A stretch of 64,000 nt of DNA from Caballeronia choica (GCF_001544535.1 NZ_FCON02000010.1:1-64000), one strand, 5' to 3'; counted from the first letter of the stretch, positions 48,565 through 58,115 are shown. Translations and numbers: made by a program. The notes: generated by a model not told the origin, from the letters alone.

Positions 48565-48594
48565 AAGGCTCCCGAGTAATCGGGGGCCTTTTTC
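48565..48594 (+). terminator. Terminator after tRNA-Lys
   Basis: AAGGCTCCCGA (48565-48575) pairs with TCGGGGGCCTT (48580-48590) around GTAA, followed by a T run. It lies 8 bases after the CCA end. Confidence 0.88.
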
Positions 48595-48960
48595 GTTTGT
48601 GCCGGTGCGGATTTCTTCGGCGGCCACGCGATGCCGCCGCTGCTGGATTTCGGCTTCTGGGGAATCACGATGACGGTTGAATCGGTGCCGCTCTCGGCAA
48701 GCCGGTCACGCCAGTGGCAATTTTCGCTCAGAAAGGCGCACGCGCTTGACCAGATCCCATGCTTGGCCCACAACATCGGCATAGGCCGATGCCGTGAATC
48801 TCCCGCCCGCTTCGACTCCTCCTCTTGCTTCTCTTCGAGTTCGAACGTCATCCATCGCTCGCGGCTTCGATACAACATACGTCATCCTTAGCATTATCCG
48901 TCCCGCCCTCATGCTCCGCCACCCAATGACATACATCAAAAGACACTGCGCTCGCAAGCG
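48595..48960. other. Gene-poor stretch after tRNA-Lys
   Basis: About 370 bases with only short frames on either strand, none recognised. The frame antisense to the tRNA is a known artefact (see rejected items). Base composition is uneven, with TC-rich stretches near 48810-48845. It may be part of the decayed zone that includes the PPK2 fragment. Confidence 0.4.
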
Positions 48961-49125
48961 ACACAGATACATCCGCTGAAGCAATGGAAGCTCAGTCCGG
49001 TCGATCTCGCGTCGCTCGAAAAATAGGATGAATGCACGCAAGCGAAGGAAGACATGCTCGCGCGAACCGACACGGCCGATTGTCCGTGGACCGTCATACG
49101 TTCCGACCGCAAGAAGCGCGCGCGC
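48961..49125 (+). pseudogene. Decayed polyphosphate kinase 2 (PPK2) fragment
   Basis: In one frame the DNA reads HPLKQWKLSPVDLASLEK, an amber TAG (49024-49026) and DECTQAKEDML..TDTADCPWTVIRSDRKKRAR. In PPK2 proteins this region reads like DPLKQWKLSP...KWDxYTxAKExMFxxTDTxxAPWTVIxSDxKKRARLN, so the TAG replaces the Trp codon TGG. The match stops after KKRAR; upstream and downstream parts are missing or out of frame. It belongs to a different PPK2 subtype from the intact gene at 57121-57939 (WKLTGMDLESYSRWYDYSRARDDM). A weak continuation in another frame may reach 49262. Confidence 0.75.
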
Positions 49126-49731
49126 CGTGGCCGCATGCTTGCCAACCCGATGCCGACATCATTGGCTTCAGCGATCAGGCACAGATACGACGTGCGCCCG
49201 ATCCCAGTCCATTCGAGACGGCGGCGAAGGTCTCGGAAGCACCCGTCCCGTCTGATCAATAGCGGCGTCTGCACGGCGTCGTGACTGCGCGCTTCAATAT
49301 GCTCCAACGTGCAGCGCATCAGGACGCGCCCCCACGAAGCGGAAGGCAGTTCCAGCCCGGTGCGCTTTGTTGCGCGCGAAATACAGTCAAACCCGAGCAT
49401 CGCCCGCCGCGCTGCGCACACTGCCACCGCCCCGTTACACACAAACAAGCCCCAATCCGCACAACCCGCCCCACCGATCACATCCCTTTCCCGACCGCAC
49501 GTTCGCAGAACTGTCTTACAACATCATGCGGATCGGCGTATCTTTACCTTCCAGCGCACCCAACCGGGTTCGCCGTCGTCCGCGCGCCCGTTCACGCTCG
49601 TCGCGCCCGGATCATCGTGACCGTTTCAAATGCGAGATCAGTTGCCCGCATAAGGAGCCGTACCGATTGCGTGCTCGAGCAGTCTTTGTCGTCCGAGGCG
49701 TTTGAAGATTTTCGTCAAAAGGAGAATCGCA
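49126..49731. other. Gene-poor stretch before BON-domain gene
   Basis: About 600 bases with no supportable intact gene. Several open frames exist on both strands but show no family motif, signal peptide or good ribosome binding site. The last 50 bases hold the ribosome binding site of the BON gene (AAGGAG). Confidence 0.4.
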
Positions 49732-50091
49732 ATGAATGCACTAAAACCACTCAAGTTGGCGGCTGGCGTTCTCGTCGTCGCGGCATCCGTCAATGCTTTT
49801 GCACAGGCAAGCGATGCCGGCACCGCGCCGGCATCATCGAGCGCCGCGCCCAGCGCGAAATCGACCAAGGCGGCGAACAAGCAACTCGCCAAGGACGTGC
49901 GCCATGCACTGACGAAGACGAAGGGCCTGGTTTCGTCGAATATCACGGTGCGCGCGACCGGAGGCGCCGTGACGCTCGCGGGCACCGTGCCCGATGCAGC
50001 GCAGATCGACAAGGCAACTGCCGCCGCGAAAGGCGTGTCCGGCGTGACGTCGGTGAAGAACGCGCTGACGATCCGGGAGATCGGACAGTAG
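49732..50091 (+). CDS. Secreted BON-domain protein
   Basis: A 119-residue protein with a Sec signal peptide (MNALKPLKLAAGVLVVAASVNAFA), a Ser/Ala-rich linker (about residues 25-50) and a single BON domain (LAKDVRHALTKTKGLVSSNITVRATGGAVTLAGTVPDAAQIDKATAAAKGVSGVTSVKNAL). It is periplasmic; OsmY-like BON proteins act in osmotic or envelope stress and may bind phospholipid. AAGGAG lies upstream. A large hairpin follows. Confidence 0.87.
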   Translation: MNALKPLKLAAGVLVVAASVNAFAQASDAGTAPASSSAAPSAKSTKAANKQLAKDVRHALTKTKGLVSSNITVRATGGAVTLAGTVPDAAQIDKATAAAKGVSGVTSVKNALTIREIGQ

Positions 50092-50122
50092 CCACCGGCA
50101 CTCGCTGGCTTTAATGCATGAG

Positions 50123-50158
50123 CCACGGCTTCGGGAAACGGCAAACCCGAAGCCGTGG
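50123..50158. terminator. Strong hairpin between convergent genes
   Basis: CCACGGCTTCGGG (50123-50135) and CCCGAAGCCGTGG (50146-50158) form a perfect 13-pair stem. No T run follows, so it is terminator-like rather than a canonical terminator. It lies between the BON gene and the convergent amidotransferase. Confidence 0.6.
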
Positions 50159-50173
50159 TGTCTCGTCGCTCAT

Positions 50174-51007
50174 TCAGGGCAGGACGGGGACAAAGGTTTG
50201 ATGCTGGATCACCGCGCCTCGCGCCACGATCGCCGTGCTCTCCGGCACTTCCTCCCATGCGCCCGGCAAATCGACGAGCGGTTCCGACAGCACGAGATAG
50301 GCATCGTCGCCGACGGCCTTGATACGCGCATCGTCGGGATACAGTTCGCGCAAGTGCCGGAACGACGTGCTGTGAAACAGAGAGCGTGACTGCGTTTCGC
50401 TCGAGTAGCGCACCGCGACGATCTGCTCGCCGTCCGTCGCGCACACCGTCATGTTCAGCGGATGCTCGACGCCATGCCGGTGTCCTGCCTCTTCCACCAC
50501 GGCCACCATCCGTTCCAGCGCCAGAACCGGCGCCGTCTGGAGCCCAAAGGTCAGCGCGAGAAAGAACATCACTTCCGAATCGGTCGAGCCTTCCAACGCG
50601 GCGAAGAGCGCTGGATCGATTGACATCATCAGGTCGCGCCTGACGCGTGCAAAGTCGCGTATCAAGCCGTTGTGCATGAAGAGCCAGCGGCCATACCGGA
50701 ACGGATGACAGTTCGTCTCCTGCGCGGGCGTGCCCGTCGCGGCGCGAATGTGCGCGACGAACAGCGGCGCGCGCACGGCACGCGCGGCCTCGCGCAGGTT
50801 GATGTCGTTCCAGGCCGGATGCACACATCGATAGCGAAACGGAATCTCGTCCGGATTCCCGTACCAGCCGACACCGAAGCCGTCGCCGTTGGTCGTCGTT
50901 TGCCCGAGACGCGAATGCAGGCTCTGGTCGATCAGCGAGTGCTCCGCGCGAAACAGTACGGCCTCGAGTTGAATGGGATTGCCCGTGTAAGCCAGCCAGC
51001 GACACAT
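50174..51007 (-). CDS. Class II glutamine amidotransferase (YafJ-like)
   Basis: A 277-residue N-terminal-nucleophile amidohydrolase with MCRWLAYTGNPIQLEAVLF (catalytic Cys2 after Met removal), NGDGFGVGWYG, PLFVAHIRAATGTPAQETNCHPFRYGRWLFMHNGLI and GSTDSEVMFFLAL. It fits the YafJ/DUG3-like group, which may hydrolyse glutamine or gamma-glutamyl compounds; substrate unknown. The start at 51007 exposes the Cys; longer frames upstream are not consistent with this. Confidence 0.9.
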   Translation of the reverse strand: MCRWLAYTGNPIQLEAVLFRAEHSLIDQSLHSRLGQTTTNGDGFGVGWYGNPDEIPFRYRCVHPAWNDINLREAARAVRAPLFVAHIRAATGTPAQETNCHPFRYGRWLFMHNGLIRDFARVRRDLMMSIDPALFAALEGSTDSEVMFFLALTFGLQTAPVLALERMVAVVEEAGHRHGVEHPLNMTVCATDGEQIVAVRYSSETQSRSLFHSTSFRHLRELYPDDARIKAVGDDAYLVLSEPLVDLPGAWEEVPESTAIVARGAVIQHQTFVPVLP

Positions 51008-51238
51008 GATCCGTCTCCCGAGTAGCACTGCATTGCGTCGACCGCCGCGATCGGCGGCAGCACTGACCAAAGCGTACACAATCGCTTTCGACGCGCGTGA
51101 ATGCAGGCTTTCCCAATTCAGAAAGCCAGCTATTATCCAGAGGCTGATGATCCCGCCTGCCCGCGTGCCGAGAACGTATAAACATACGCCGCTTTGCACA
51201 GGCACGGCGAAATGCCCATCTTCGAAGCGAGGTGAGAC

Positions 51239-52825
51239 GTGGAATTCGTCAAGACGCTACTTGAGCAGCAACCGCTGATGGCAGTATTTCTCACGATTGC
51301 AATCGGTTACCTCGTGGGCGAGGTCAACATCAAGGGATTCTCGCTCGGCGTCGGGGCGGTGCTGTTCGTCGCGCTCGCGGTGGGCTGGTTCGCGCCCAAG
51401 TCGGCGCCGGCGCCGATGGTCGGCACGCTCGGCCTCGCGCTTTTTCTCTATACCGTCGGCGTTCAGTACGGCAAGCAGTTCTTCCTCGGCCTTACGAGCG
51501 CCAACGGCCGCAGGGCCAACCTGATTGCGCTGATCGGCGTGCTGGTGGCGGGCATCGTGAGCCTCGCGATCCAGAAAGCGATGCACATCAAGCTCGGCTA
51601 CGCGCTCGGTCTCTTCGCGGGATCGGGAACCAGCACGGCGGCCTTGCAGGCGACCATCGCGACGCTCGGCAATGACGACGCCGCGGTCGGCTACTCGGTG
51701 TCCTACCCGTTCGGCGTCGCCGGGCCGATCCTGCTGCTCTATCTCGCGTTCGTGATCTTCAAGCCGAAGATCGACACCGCGGCCGGCGACGGCCTCGCCG
51801 CGATCGAGATCGCGGTGCGCAATCCCGACCTGTTCGGCAAGACGTTCGGCGCGGTGATGAGCACGCTTCCCGCCGATGTCCAGATCGTCGCGCGGCGCGC
51901 GGCGCATCACAACGAGCCAGCGTCGCCCGGGCTCATCGTCGCGGAAGGCGATGTCGTGCTCGCGGTCGGTCCGAGCACGGCGTCGCTCGACAAGGCGCGC
52001 GAAATGCTCGGCGAGGCGGCGCCCGGCCGCGTGGTCAAGGATCGCAGCGATCTCGACTACATCCGCATCTTCGCTTCGCGCGCGAGCGTGGTGGGCCGGC
52101 CGCTCGGCGACCTCGACCTGCCGGGCGAGAAGGCGTCGATCGTGGCGCAGGTCCGGCGCGGCGACACCGACATCCTGCCGCGCCCCGACCTCGTGCTCGA
52201 ATTCGGCGACCGCATCGGCCTGCTCGCCAATCGCGCCGATTTCCTGGCGCTGCGCCGGTATTTCGGCGATTCGATCAAGGGCACGGCCGAGTTCAGCTAC
52301 ATCTCCATCGGGCTCGGGATGGCGCTCGGCTTCTTGCTTGGCGCGATCCAGATTCCGCTGCCGGGCATCGGCAAGCTCGCGCTCGGGCTGTCGGGCGTGC
52401 TGATCGTGGCGCTCGTGCTGGGGCAACTGCGGCGCACGGGCGGCATGAACTGGACGATCCCGCTTTCGGCCAACCTCGTGATCCGCAACCTCGGGCTCAC
52501 GCTGTTTCTCGCGCAGGTCGGGATGTCGTCGGGGCCGAAGTTCGCCGCGACCGTCACCGAGACCGGCCTCCTGATGCTCGGCCTCGGCGCGATCGTGCTG
52601 CTTGCGCTTGCGGTGCCGGTGCTGCTCCTCGGGCTGCTCGTGTACCGGATGCCGTTCGACGAAGTGGCGGGCATCGTCGCGGGTGCGTGCGGGAATCCCG
52701 CGATCCTCGCGTTTGCAAACAAGCTCGGGCCGACCGATCGGCCGGATATCGGCTATGCGATGATCTTTCCGGGTATGACGATCGTGAAGATCCTGTTTGT
52801 CGATATCGTGGCTGCGTTGTTTTAG
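51239..52825 (+). CDS. AspT/YbjL-type transporter (first copy)
   Basis: A 528-residue inner-membrane protein of the aspartate:alanine antiporter (AAE) family. It has about five N-terminal helices (TLLEQQPLMAVFLTIAIGYLVGEVNIKGFSLGVGAVLFVALAVGW, then FLYTVGVQYGKQFFLGL), two central RCK_C domains (about residues 190-360, GRPLGDLDLPGEKASIVAQVRRGDTDILPRPDLVLEFGDRIGLL) and about five C-terminal helices. It starts with GTG at 51239 after GAGGTGAGA. It is about 37 residues shorter than the AspT at 61255-62952, so the two are paralogues. It could exchange aspartate/alanine or glutamate/GABA; substrate is inferred only. Confidence 0.85.
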   Translation: MEFVKTLLEQQPLMAVFLTIAIGYLVGEVNIKGFSLGVGAVLFVALAVGWFAPKSAPAPMVGTLGLALFLYTVGVQYGKQFFLGLTSANGRRANLIALIGVLVAGIVSLAIQKAMHIKLGYALGLFAGSGTSTAALQATIATLGNDDAAVGYSVSYPFGVAGPILLLYLAFVIFKPKIDTAAGDGLAAIEIAVRNPDLFGKTFGAVMSTLPADVQIVARRAAHHNEPASPGLIVAEGDVVLAVGPSTASLDKAREMLGEAAPGRVVKDRSDLDYIRIFASRASVVGRPLGDLDLPGEKASIVAQVRRGDTDILPRPDLVLEFGDRIGLLANRADFLALRRYFGDSIKGTAEFSYISIGLGMALGFLLGAIQIPLPGIGKLALGLSGVLIVALVLGQLRRTGGMNWTIPLSANLVIRNLGLTLFLAQVGMSSGPKFAATVTETGLLMLGLGAIVLLALAVPVLLLGLLVYRMPFDEVAGIVAGACGNPAILAFANKLGPTDRPDIGYAMIFPGMTIVKILFVDIVAALF

Positions 52826-52853
52826 GTCTTCGTGTTGGTGTGACCGCTGGCGC

Positions 52854-52891
52854 TTGGGGTTGGGTCCTGTTTGCGTAAACATCAACCCCAA
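52854..52891. terminator. Hairpin between aspT-like gene and ackA
   Basis: TTGGGGTTG (52854-52862) pairs with CAACCCCAA (52883-52891) with a 20-base loop. It sits between two converging genes. There is no T run, so it is only terminator-like. Confidence 0.35.
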
Positions 52892-52944
52892 CCCTTCACT
52901 GAAAACTGTCGCGCAAGATCTGCGCGCTCGATCTGCCCTTTCGT

Positions 52945-54132
52945 CTACTGTGCGCGTCGTGTCGTCTGCAACGTGTGACGCGCGATCATCAGTTCTTCAT
53001 TGGTCGGAATCACCCACACCGGTACCGCGCTCCCCGGTGTGCTGATGCGCGGCCCGCCCGCCTCGTTTGCCGCCGGGTCGACTTCGATGCCGAGCCACGC
53101 GGCGTCGCGGCAGACGCGCTCGCGTATCGCGGAAGCATGCTCGCCGATGCCCGCCGTGAAGACAAGCGCGTCGATACCTTTTGCCGCAGCGGCAAGCGAG
53201 CCGAGCTGGCGCCCGATGCAATACGTGAACTGATCGACGGCAAAGCGCGCCCGCGGGTCCGCGCTTGCGAGGAGCGAGCGCATGTCGCTGGACAGGCCCG
53301 ATACGCCGAGCAGCCCCGACTGCTTGTACACCAGGTCCTCGATGGCACGCGCGTCCATGCGGAGTTCGTCCATCAGGTAGAGCATCACGCCAGGGTCGAG
53401 GCTGCCGCAGCGCGTGCCCATCGGCAGGCCGTCGAGCGCGGTGAAGCCCATCGTGCTCGCCACGCTCTTCCCACCCACCATCGCGCACATGCTGCTGCCG
53501 TTGCCGAGATGGGCGACGACCGCGCGGCCCGCGGCGGCCTTCGGATCGAAGCGCCCGAGCACGCTCGCGATATATTCGTACGACAGCCCGTGAAACCCGT
53601 AACGCCGCACGCCGCGCTCGGTGATCGAAGGCGGCAGCGCGAACGCCTGCGCGACCTCGGTCTGCCCGCGATGAAACGCCGTATCGAAGCACGCGACCTG
53701 CGGCAGATCGGGACGAAGCTTGCCGAGTATCTCGATCGGCTCGAGATTGTGCGGCTGATGCAGCGGCGCGAGCGGCGTCAGCTTCGCGAGCGCGGACATC
53801 ACTTCCGGCGTGACGAGCACGGCCTGCGTGAAGTCCATGCCGCCATGCACGACGCGATGCCCGACCGCCACGAGGTCATGGTCGCCGCGATGGCTGCGCA
53901 GGAATTCGAGCAGGTAATGGATCGCGCCGTCGTGCCCCAGTTCGGTGCCGCCCGGCCACGCGTGCGAGCCGATCTCGGCATGATCGGCGTCGTTTGCCGT
54001 GAAATGCGGCTCGGTGTAGATGCCTTCGATCTGCCCGTGCAACAGGAGCGGGAACGCGTCGCTCGCGGCATCGAAGACGCTGAACTTGACGCTCGACGAA
54101 CCTGCGTTGAGCACGAGAATCACATCGGACAC
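52945..54132 (-). CDS. ackA: Acetate kinase
   Basis: Interconverts acetyl phosphate + ADP and acetate + ATP. The 395-residue protein has VLVLNAGSSSVKFSVFD (residues about 5-20), VGHRVVHGGMDF, ACFDTAFHRGQ, RRYGFHGLSYEY, VVAHLGNGSSMCAMVGGKSVASTMGFTALDGLPMGTRCGSLDPG and FTAGIGEHA. It is the last gene of the minus-strand cluster, 4 bases after pta. Together they could make ATP from acetyl-CoA. Confidence 0.93.
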   Translation of the reverse strand: MSDVILVLNAGSSSVKFSVFDAASDAFPLLLHGQIEGIYTEPHFTANDADHAEIGSHAWPGGTELGHDGAIHYLLEFLRSHRGDHDLVAVGHRVVHGGMDFTQAVLVTPEVMSALAKLTPLAPLHQPHNLEPIEILGKLRPDLPQVACFDTAFHRGQTEVAQAFALPPSITERGVRRYGFHGLSYEYIASVLGRFDPKAAAGRAVVAHLGNGSSMCAMVGGKSVASTMGFTALDGLPMGTRCGSLDPGVMLYLMDELRMDARAIEDLVYKQSGLLGVSGLSSDMRSLLASADPRARFAVDQFTYCIGRQLGSLAAAAKGIDALVFTAGIGEHASAIRERVCRDAAWLGIEVDPAANEAGGPRISTPGSAVPVWVIPTNEELMIARHTLQTTRRAQ

Positions 54133-54136
54133 GATC

Positions 54137-55075
54137 TCACCCCAGCAATTTTGCGTTCTCGCGGCGCGCCTTCGCGACGAGTGCCGCGACCGCGCACGAC
54201 GCGAGGCGCGTGAGGATCGAATCGGCGCGGCTCGTGAGGATGATCGGCACGCGCGCGCCGAGCACGATGCCCGCCGCGTCCGCGCCCGCCAGAAACGAAA
54301 GGCTCTTCGCGAGCATGTTGCCCGCTTCGAGGTCCGGCACGAGCAGCACGTTCGCGCGCCCCGCCACCGGCGAATCGATCTGCTTGATCTTCGCGGCTTC
54401 CAGGTCGATGGCGTTGTCGAGCGCGAGCGGCCCGTCGACGAGCGCGCCCGTGATCTGGTGCCGGTCCACCATCTTGCAGAGCGCGGCGGCCTCGACGGTC
54501 GACGGCACTTTCGGATTGACGGTTTCCATCGCCGACAGGATCGCGACGCGCACTTCCTGCATGTTCAGCGCGTGCCCGAGATCGATCGCATTCTGCAGGA
54601 TGTCGACTTTCTCTTCGAGCGTCGGCGCGATGTTGACGGCGGCGTCGGTGATGATGAGCGCGTGCTCGTAGCCCGGCACGTCCATCACGAAGCAATGGCT
54701 GACGCGCCGCGCGGTGCGCAGCCCGGTATCGCGCCTGATCACGGCGCCCATCAGTTCATCGGTGTGCAGGCTGCCCTTCATCAGCGCCTCGGCCTGGCCC
54801 TCGCGCACGAGCTGCACGGCCATCGCGGCCGCCGCGACACTGTGCGGCGCATCGACGATGTGCACGCCAGTGAGATCGATGTTGTTGGCGGCGGCGACCT
54901 TGTTGATCCGCTCGGCCGGGCCGACGAGAATCGGCGCGATGAGGCCGAGTTTCGCGGCCTCGATCGCGCCTTCGAGCGAACTGTGGTCGCAAGGGTGCAC
55001 GACGGCCGTCGGCGTGGGCGGGATCGACTTGCAGACGTCGATCAGGTGGCGGTACTTCGCGTGTTTCGCGTCCAT
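54137..55075 (-). CDS. Phosphate acetyl/butyryltransferase family protein
   Basis: A 312-residue PTA_PTB domain enzyme, likely phosphotransacetylase (acetyl-CoA + Pi to acetyl phosphate). It has HPCDHSSLEGAIEAAKLGLIAPILVGP, ALMKGSLHTDELMGAV, ALIITDAAVNIAPTLEEKVDI, GPLALDNAIDLEAAKIKQIDSPVAGRANVLLVPDLEAGNMLAKSLSFLAGADAAGIVLGARVPIILTSRADS. It is short, without the N-terminal domain of E. coli Pta. It precedes ackA by 4 bases, which supports acetyl over butyryl specificity. Confidence 0.87.
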   Translation of the reverse strand: MDAKHAKYRHLIDVCKSIPPTPTAVVHPCDHSSLEGAIEAAKLGLIAPILVGPAERINKVAAANNIDLTGVHIVDAPHSVAAAAMAVQLVREGQAEALMKGSLHTDELMGAVIRRDTGLRTARRVSHCFVMDVPGYEHALIITDAAVNIAPTLEEKVDILQNAIDLGHALNMQEVRVAILSAMETVNPKVPSTVEAAALCKMVDRHQITGALVDGPLALDNAIDLEAAKIKQIDSPVAGRANVLLVPDLEAGNMLAKSLSFLAGADAAGIVLGARVPIILTSRADSILTRLASCAVAALVAKARRENAKLLG

Positions 55076-55321
55076 CGCATTCCCTCGTGGTGCGTGTGCC
55101 GTTGCGCGCGGCGCTTTTTGGCGAGACGCGTGGACTTCATATTAGGCAATGCCGGTGACAGCCGCAAATCGACTCACGCGCGACCCACGTCCGCCCGTTC
55201 GAATTGCGGAACGAATCGGCGGCCAATTTCGCATCGCGCGTTCGTGGCGCTCGGTGGTCTTCGCGCGCGCACGCTCCGTCATCGTTATCGCGCCCGGCAG
55301 TTGAAGGTTTGATGGCGCTCA

Positions 55322-57029
55322 CTAGACGCCGCCTTCCGCGATCGCGTTCCGGTATCGCTCGATCGCCTGCTCGACGTTGAAGAACATCCGCTCGCGGCCA
55401 AGCGTGTCGCCGAGCGGCGATCGATGCACCATCTCCAGCACGCCGGGGTTCAGGTCCGCCAGCCACAGCGCCACGCCCCTTTGCCGCAAGTGCTGTTCGG
55501 CTTGCGTCAGCATCTTGAGCGCGGTGTATTCGATGTCGAAGACGCCGCCCAGATCGATCGTCACGACGCGCGGCCGCGACTCGACGATCAGCGCGCGGAT
55601 CTTTATCGCGACGTGCTCCGCATTGGCGAAGAAGATGCGCCCTTCCGGCCGCAACACGAGCATGCCCGAGACGGACTCGTCATCCGGATGCTCGGCCGAA
55701 ACCGGGCGGAACACATTGGTGCCGGGCTTGCGCCGGAGCGCGTACACGGGCGGATTCGACACCTGATGCGCGAGCGCCACGAGCGAGACGACGATCGCGA
55801 CGATGATGCCGTGCAGCGTCCCGAGCACGACGACCCCGACCAGTGCGACGCATGCCCAGACGAGTTCCGTCTGCCGCACCCGGAGGATCGCGCGGAACTC
55901 CGCCGGCTTGAAGAGCCCGGCCGAGTACACGACGACCACCGCACCCAGCGCGGCGTGCGGTATCAATCCGATCAACGGCGCGAGTAGCAGCATCGATCCG
56001 AGTGCGATGGCCGCCGTGACGAGCTCCGCCGCCTGCGTGCACGCGCCCGCCTGACGGTTCACCGCGGTCTGCGTCGTCCCGCCGCCGGCGGGCATCGCGC
56101 CGAAGAACGCGCCGCCGAGATTCGCGAGGCCCGTCGCGAACAGTTCCCTGTTGGCGCGCGGTGTGGGTTCGCCGTCGACGGCGAACGCGCGTCCGGCCGC
56201 GACGGTCTCGGTGAAACTCATCAGCGCCGTGCCGAGCGCGATGGACCAGAGTTCGCGGACCAGCGAGATATCAGGCATTGTCAGCGACGGCAGGCCGGTC
56301 GGGACGTAGCCCACCGTTGCGACGCCGTGAGCCACGAGCCCGAGCAGGCTGACGACCGCCACCGCGCCTGCCAGCGCGATGAGCGGCGCCGGCGCGCGCG
56401 GCATGAAACGCCTGAACGCGATGAGTGTGCCGGCCGTCAGCGCGCTCACGGCGACGGTGGGTATCGATGCGTGAGGAATGCCCTCGGCAATCGCAGCGAG
56501 GTTGTGGAAAAACGAGCCCTTCGTGAAATGGATGCCGAGCAGCTTCGGAATCTGGTCGACCACGATGACGACCGCGATACCCGCCTTGAAGCCGATCAGC
56601 ACCGGCTCGGAGATGAAGTTCGCCAGGAAGCCGAGCCGAAACGCGGAGGCCATCGCGAGCATCACGCCGACGAGGACGACGAGCGTGGCCATGGCGGTCA
56701 ATGCCTTGGACGGATCGGCGTGCGCGGTGGCCTGGCCGACCGCGGATGCCGCGAGGATTGCCAGCGTGGTGGTCGTGCTGACGCTCAGCACCCTCGAAAG
56801 TTCCGAAGAGCGCGTAGATCAGCATCGGCAGGAAAGCCGTATAGAGACCGGCCTGCACGGGGACGCCCGCCACCGTCGCATAGGCGAGCGCGTTGGGAAT
56901 CACCAGCGCGGCGGCAGTCAACCCGGCGATGATGTCCGGTCGTGCCCATTGCCTTCGGTATTGCAGGATCCATTCGGGCACGATCCGGTGAATGACGCCT
57001 GCAGGGCGATTCGATGTGTCATGCGCCAT
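55322..57029 (-). pseudogene. SulP family anion permease, frameshifted
   Basis: Two frames together encode a complete SulP transporter. The first (from 57029) reads MAHDTSNRPAGVIHRIVPEWILQYRRQWARPDIIAGLTAAALVIPNALAYATVAGVPVQAGLYTAFLPMLIYALFGT. The second continues RVLSVSTTTTLAILAASAVGQ to a C-terminal STAS domain (about GMLVLRPEGRIFFANAEHVA onwards). The break lies in the A run at 56797-56799 (plus strand): removing one base restores a 568-residue protein of normal length. This may be a real lesion or a sequencing error. SulP proteins move sulfate, bicarbonate or other anions; the substrate is unknown. Confidence 0.85.
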
Positions 57030-57120
57030 GAGTGCGGGCCATCCACGATTGCAACAGACATGCGACGCCAGGGCGCCGCCAGCGGAAAAACAAGCGGACG
57101 CAGAAAGTCCGGCGATTCGC

Positions 57121-57939
57121 TCAGAACTTCTCGGGAACGAACTTGTACGAATAGTCCGGCTCGCGATATCCGTCGGGCTTCTGGCGCTTCGGCAAGCTCA
57201 CTTTCTTGCGGGGCATGGCCTCGTACGGAATGCTGTGCAGCAGATGGCTGATGATGTTCAGCCGCACGTTCTTCTTGCTGTTCGAGCGCGCCACGAACCA
57301 CGGCGCGAAACCGGTGTCGGTGGCGGCGAACATGTCGTCGCGTGCGCGCGAGTAGTCGTACCAGCGGCTGTAGGATTCCAGATCCATGCCCGTCAGCTTC
57401 CAGGTCTTGCGCCCATCCTGAATCCGCGCCTCTAGCCGCCGCGTCTGCTCGTCCTCGCTGACTTCGAGCCAGTACTTCAGCAGGATGATCCCGGATTCGA
57501 CGATCGCCCGCTCGACGAGCGGCGCCGCCTTGAGAAACGCCGTCACCTGCTCTTCCGAACAGAAGCCCATGACCCGCTCGACGCCCGCCCGGTTGTACCA
57601 GCTTCGATCGAAGATGACGACCTCGCCCGCCGCCGGCAGATGCGGCAAGTAGCGCTGCAGATACATCTGGGTTTTTTCGCGTTCGGTCGGCGCCGGCAGC
57701 GCAATCACGCGAAACACGCGCGGACTCACGCGCTCGGTAAGCGCCTTGATCGTGCCGCCTTTTCCCGCGCCGTCGCGGCCCTCGAACACGACGCAAACCT
57801 TCGCGCCGGTTTGCACGACCCACTCCTGAAGCTTGACCAGTTCCACGTGCAGCCGGGCAAGCTCCTTTTCGTAGGCCTTGGCGCTCAGCGGGCCTGGGGC
57901 GTCCGCGCTTTCTTTCGCTTCAGTTTTTTTATCAGCCAT
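57121..57939 (-). CDS. ppk2: Polyphosphate kinase 2 (class I)
   Basis: A 272-residue single-domain PPK2 that uses inorganic polyphosphate to phosphorylate nucleoside diphosphates. It has the Walker A VVFEGRDGAGKGGTIKALTERVSPRVFRVIALP (about residues 50-80), the lid module LPAPTEREKTQMYLQRYLPHLPAAGEVVIFDRSWYNRAGVERVMGF (Walker B with FDRSWY) and KTWKLTGMDLESYSRWYDYSRARDDMFAATDTGFAPWFVARSNSKKNVRLN. It is downstream of gadB and upstream of sulP. ATP or GTP regeneration from polyphosphate would fit a low-energy role. Confidence 0.93.
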   Translation of the reverse strand: MADKKTEAKESADAPGPLSAKAYEKELARLHVELVKLQEWVVQTGAKVCVVFEGRDGAGKGGTIKALTERVSPRVFRVIALPAPTEREKTQMYLQRYLPHLPAAGEVVIFDRSWYNRAGVERVMGFCSEEQVTAFLKAAPLVERAIVESGIILLKYWLEVSEDEQTRRLEARIQDGRKTWKLTGMDLESYSRWYDYSRARDDMFAATDTGFAPWFVARSNSKKNVRLNIISHLLHSIPYEAMPRKKVSLPKRQKPDGYREPDYSYKFVPEKF

Positions 57940-58089
57940 TTCTATTCGCTATCCGAATGATTCAGTGTCGGGTGTTGCGCAGTATAGTCGCCGCACAACG
58001 TCTGAATCAATAGATCGAACGAGATGCCTCAATTCGCCGATGCTTCGGCATGCGTCTTATCGGCGGCATGGATCGTGGACAAGAAGCGC

Positions 58090-58115
58090 GCCCGGAGCGC
58101 CTTCGCGCTCCGGGC
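58090..58115 (-). terminator. Hairpin after gadB
   Basis: GCCCGGAGCG (58090-58099) and CGCTCCGGGC (58106-58115) form a perfect 10-pair stem with loop CCTTCG, just past the gadB stop on the minus strand. T content after it is low, so it may attenuate rather than end transcription into ppk2. Confidence 0.5.

Noticed and set aside
48492-48878. A minus-strand reading frame over the tRNA-Lys gene whose end reads LVGRTGFEPVTNGLKVRCSTS
   Set aside because: This is the well-known spurious translation antisense to a tRNA-Lys gene. The tRNA, its promoter and its terminator explain the sequence, and there is no coding signal beyond.
55322-57029. Programmed ribosomal frameshift in the SulP gene
   Set aside because: The site (CTTTCGAGG on the coding strand) is not a known slippery heptamer, no downstream hairpin was noticed, and SulP genes are not known for programmed frameshifting. 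A mutation or sequencing error is simpler.
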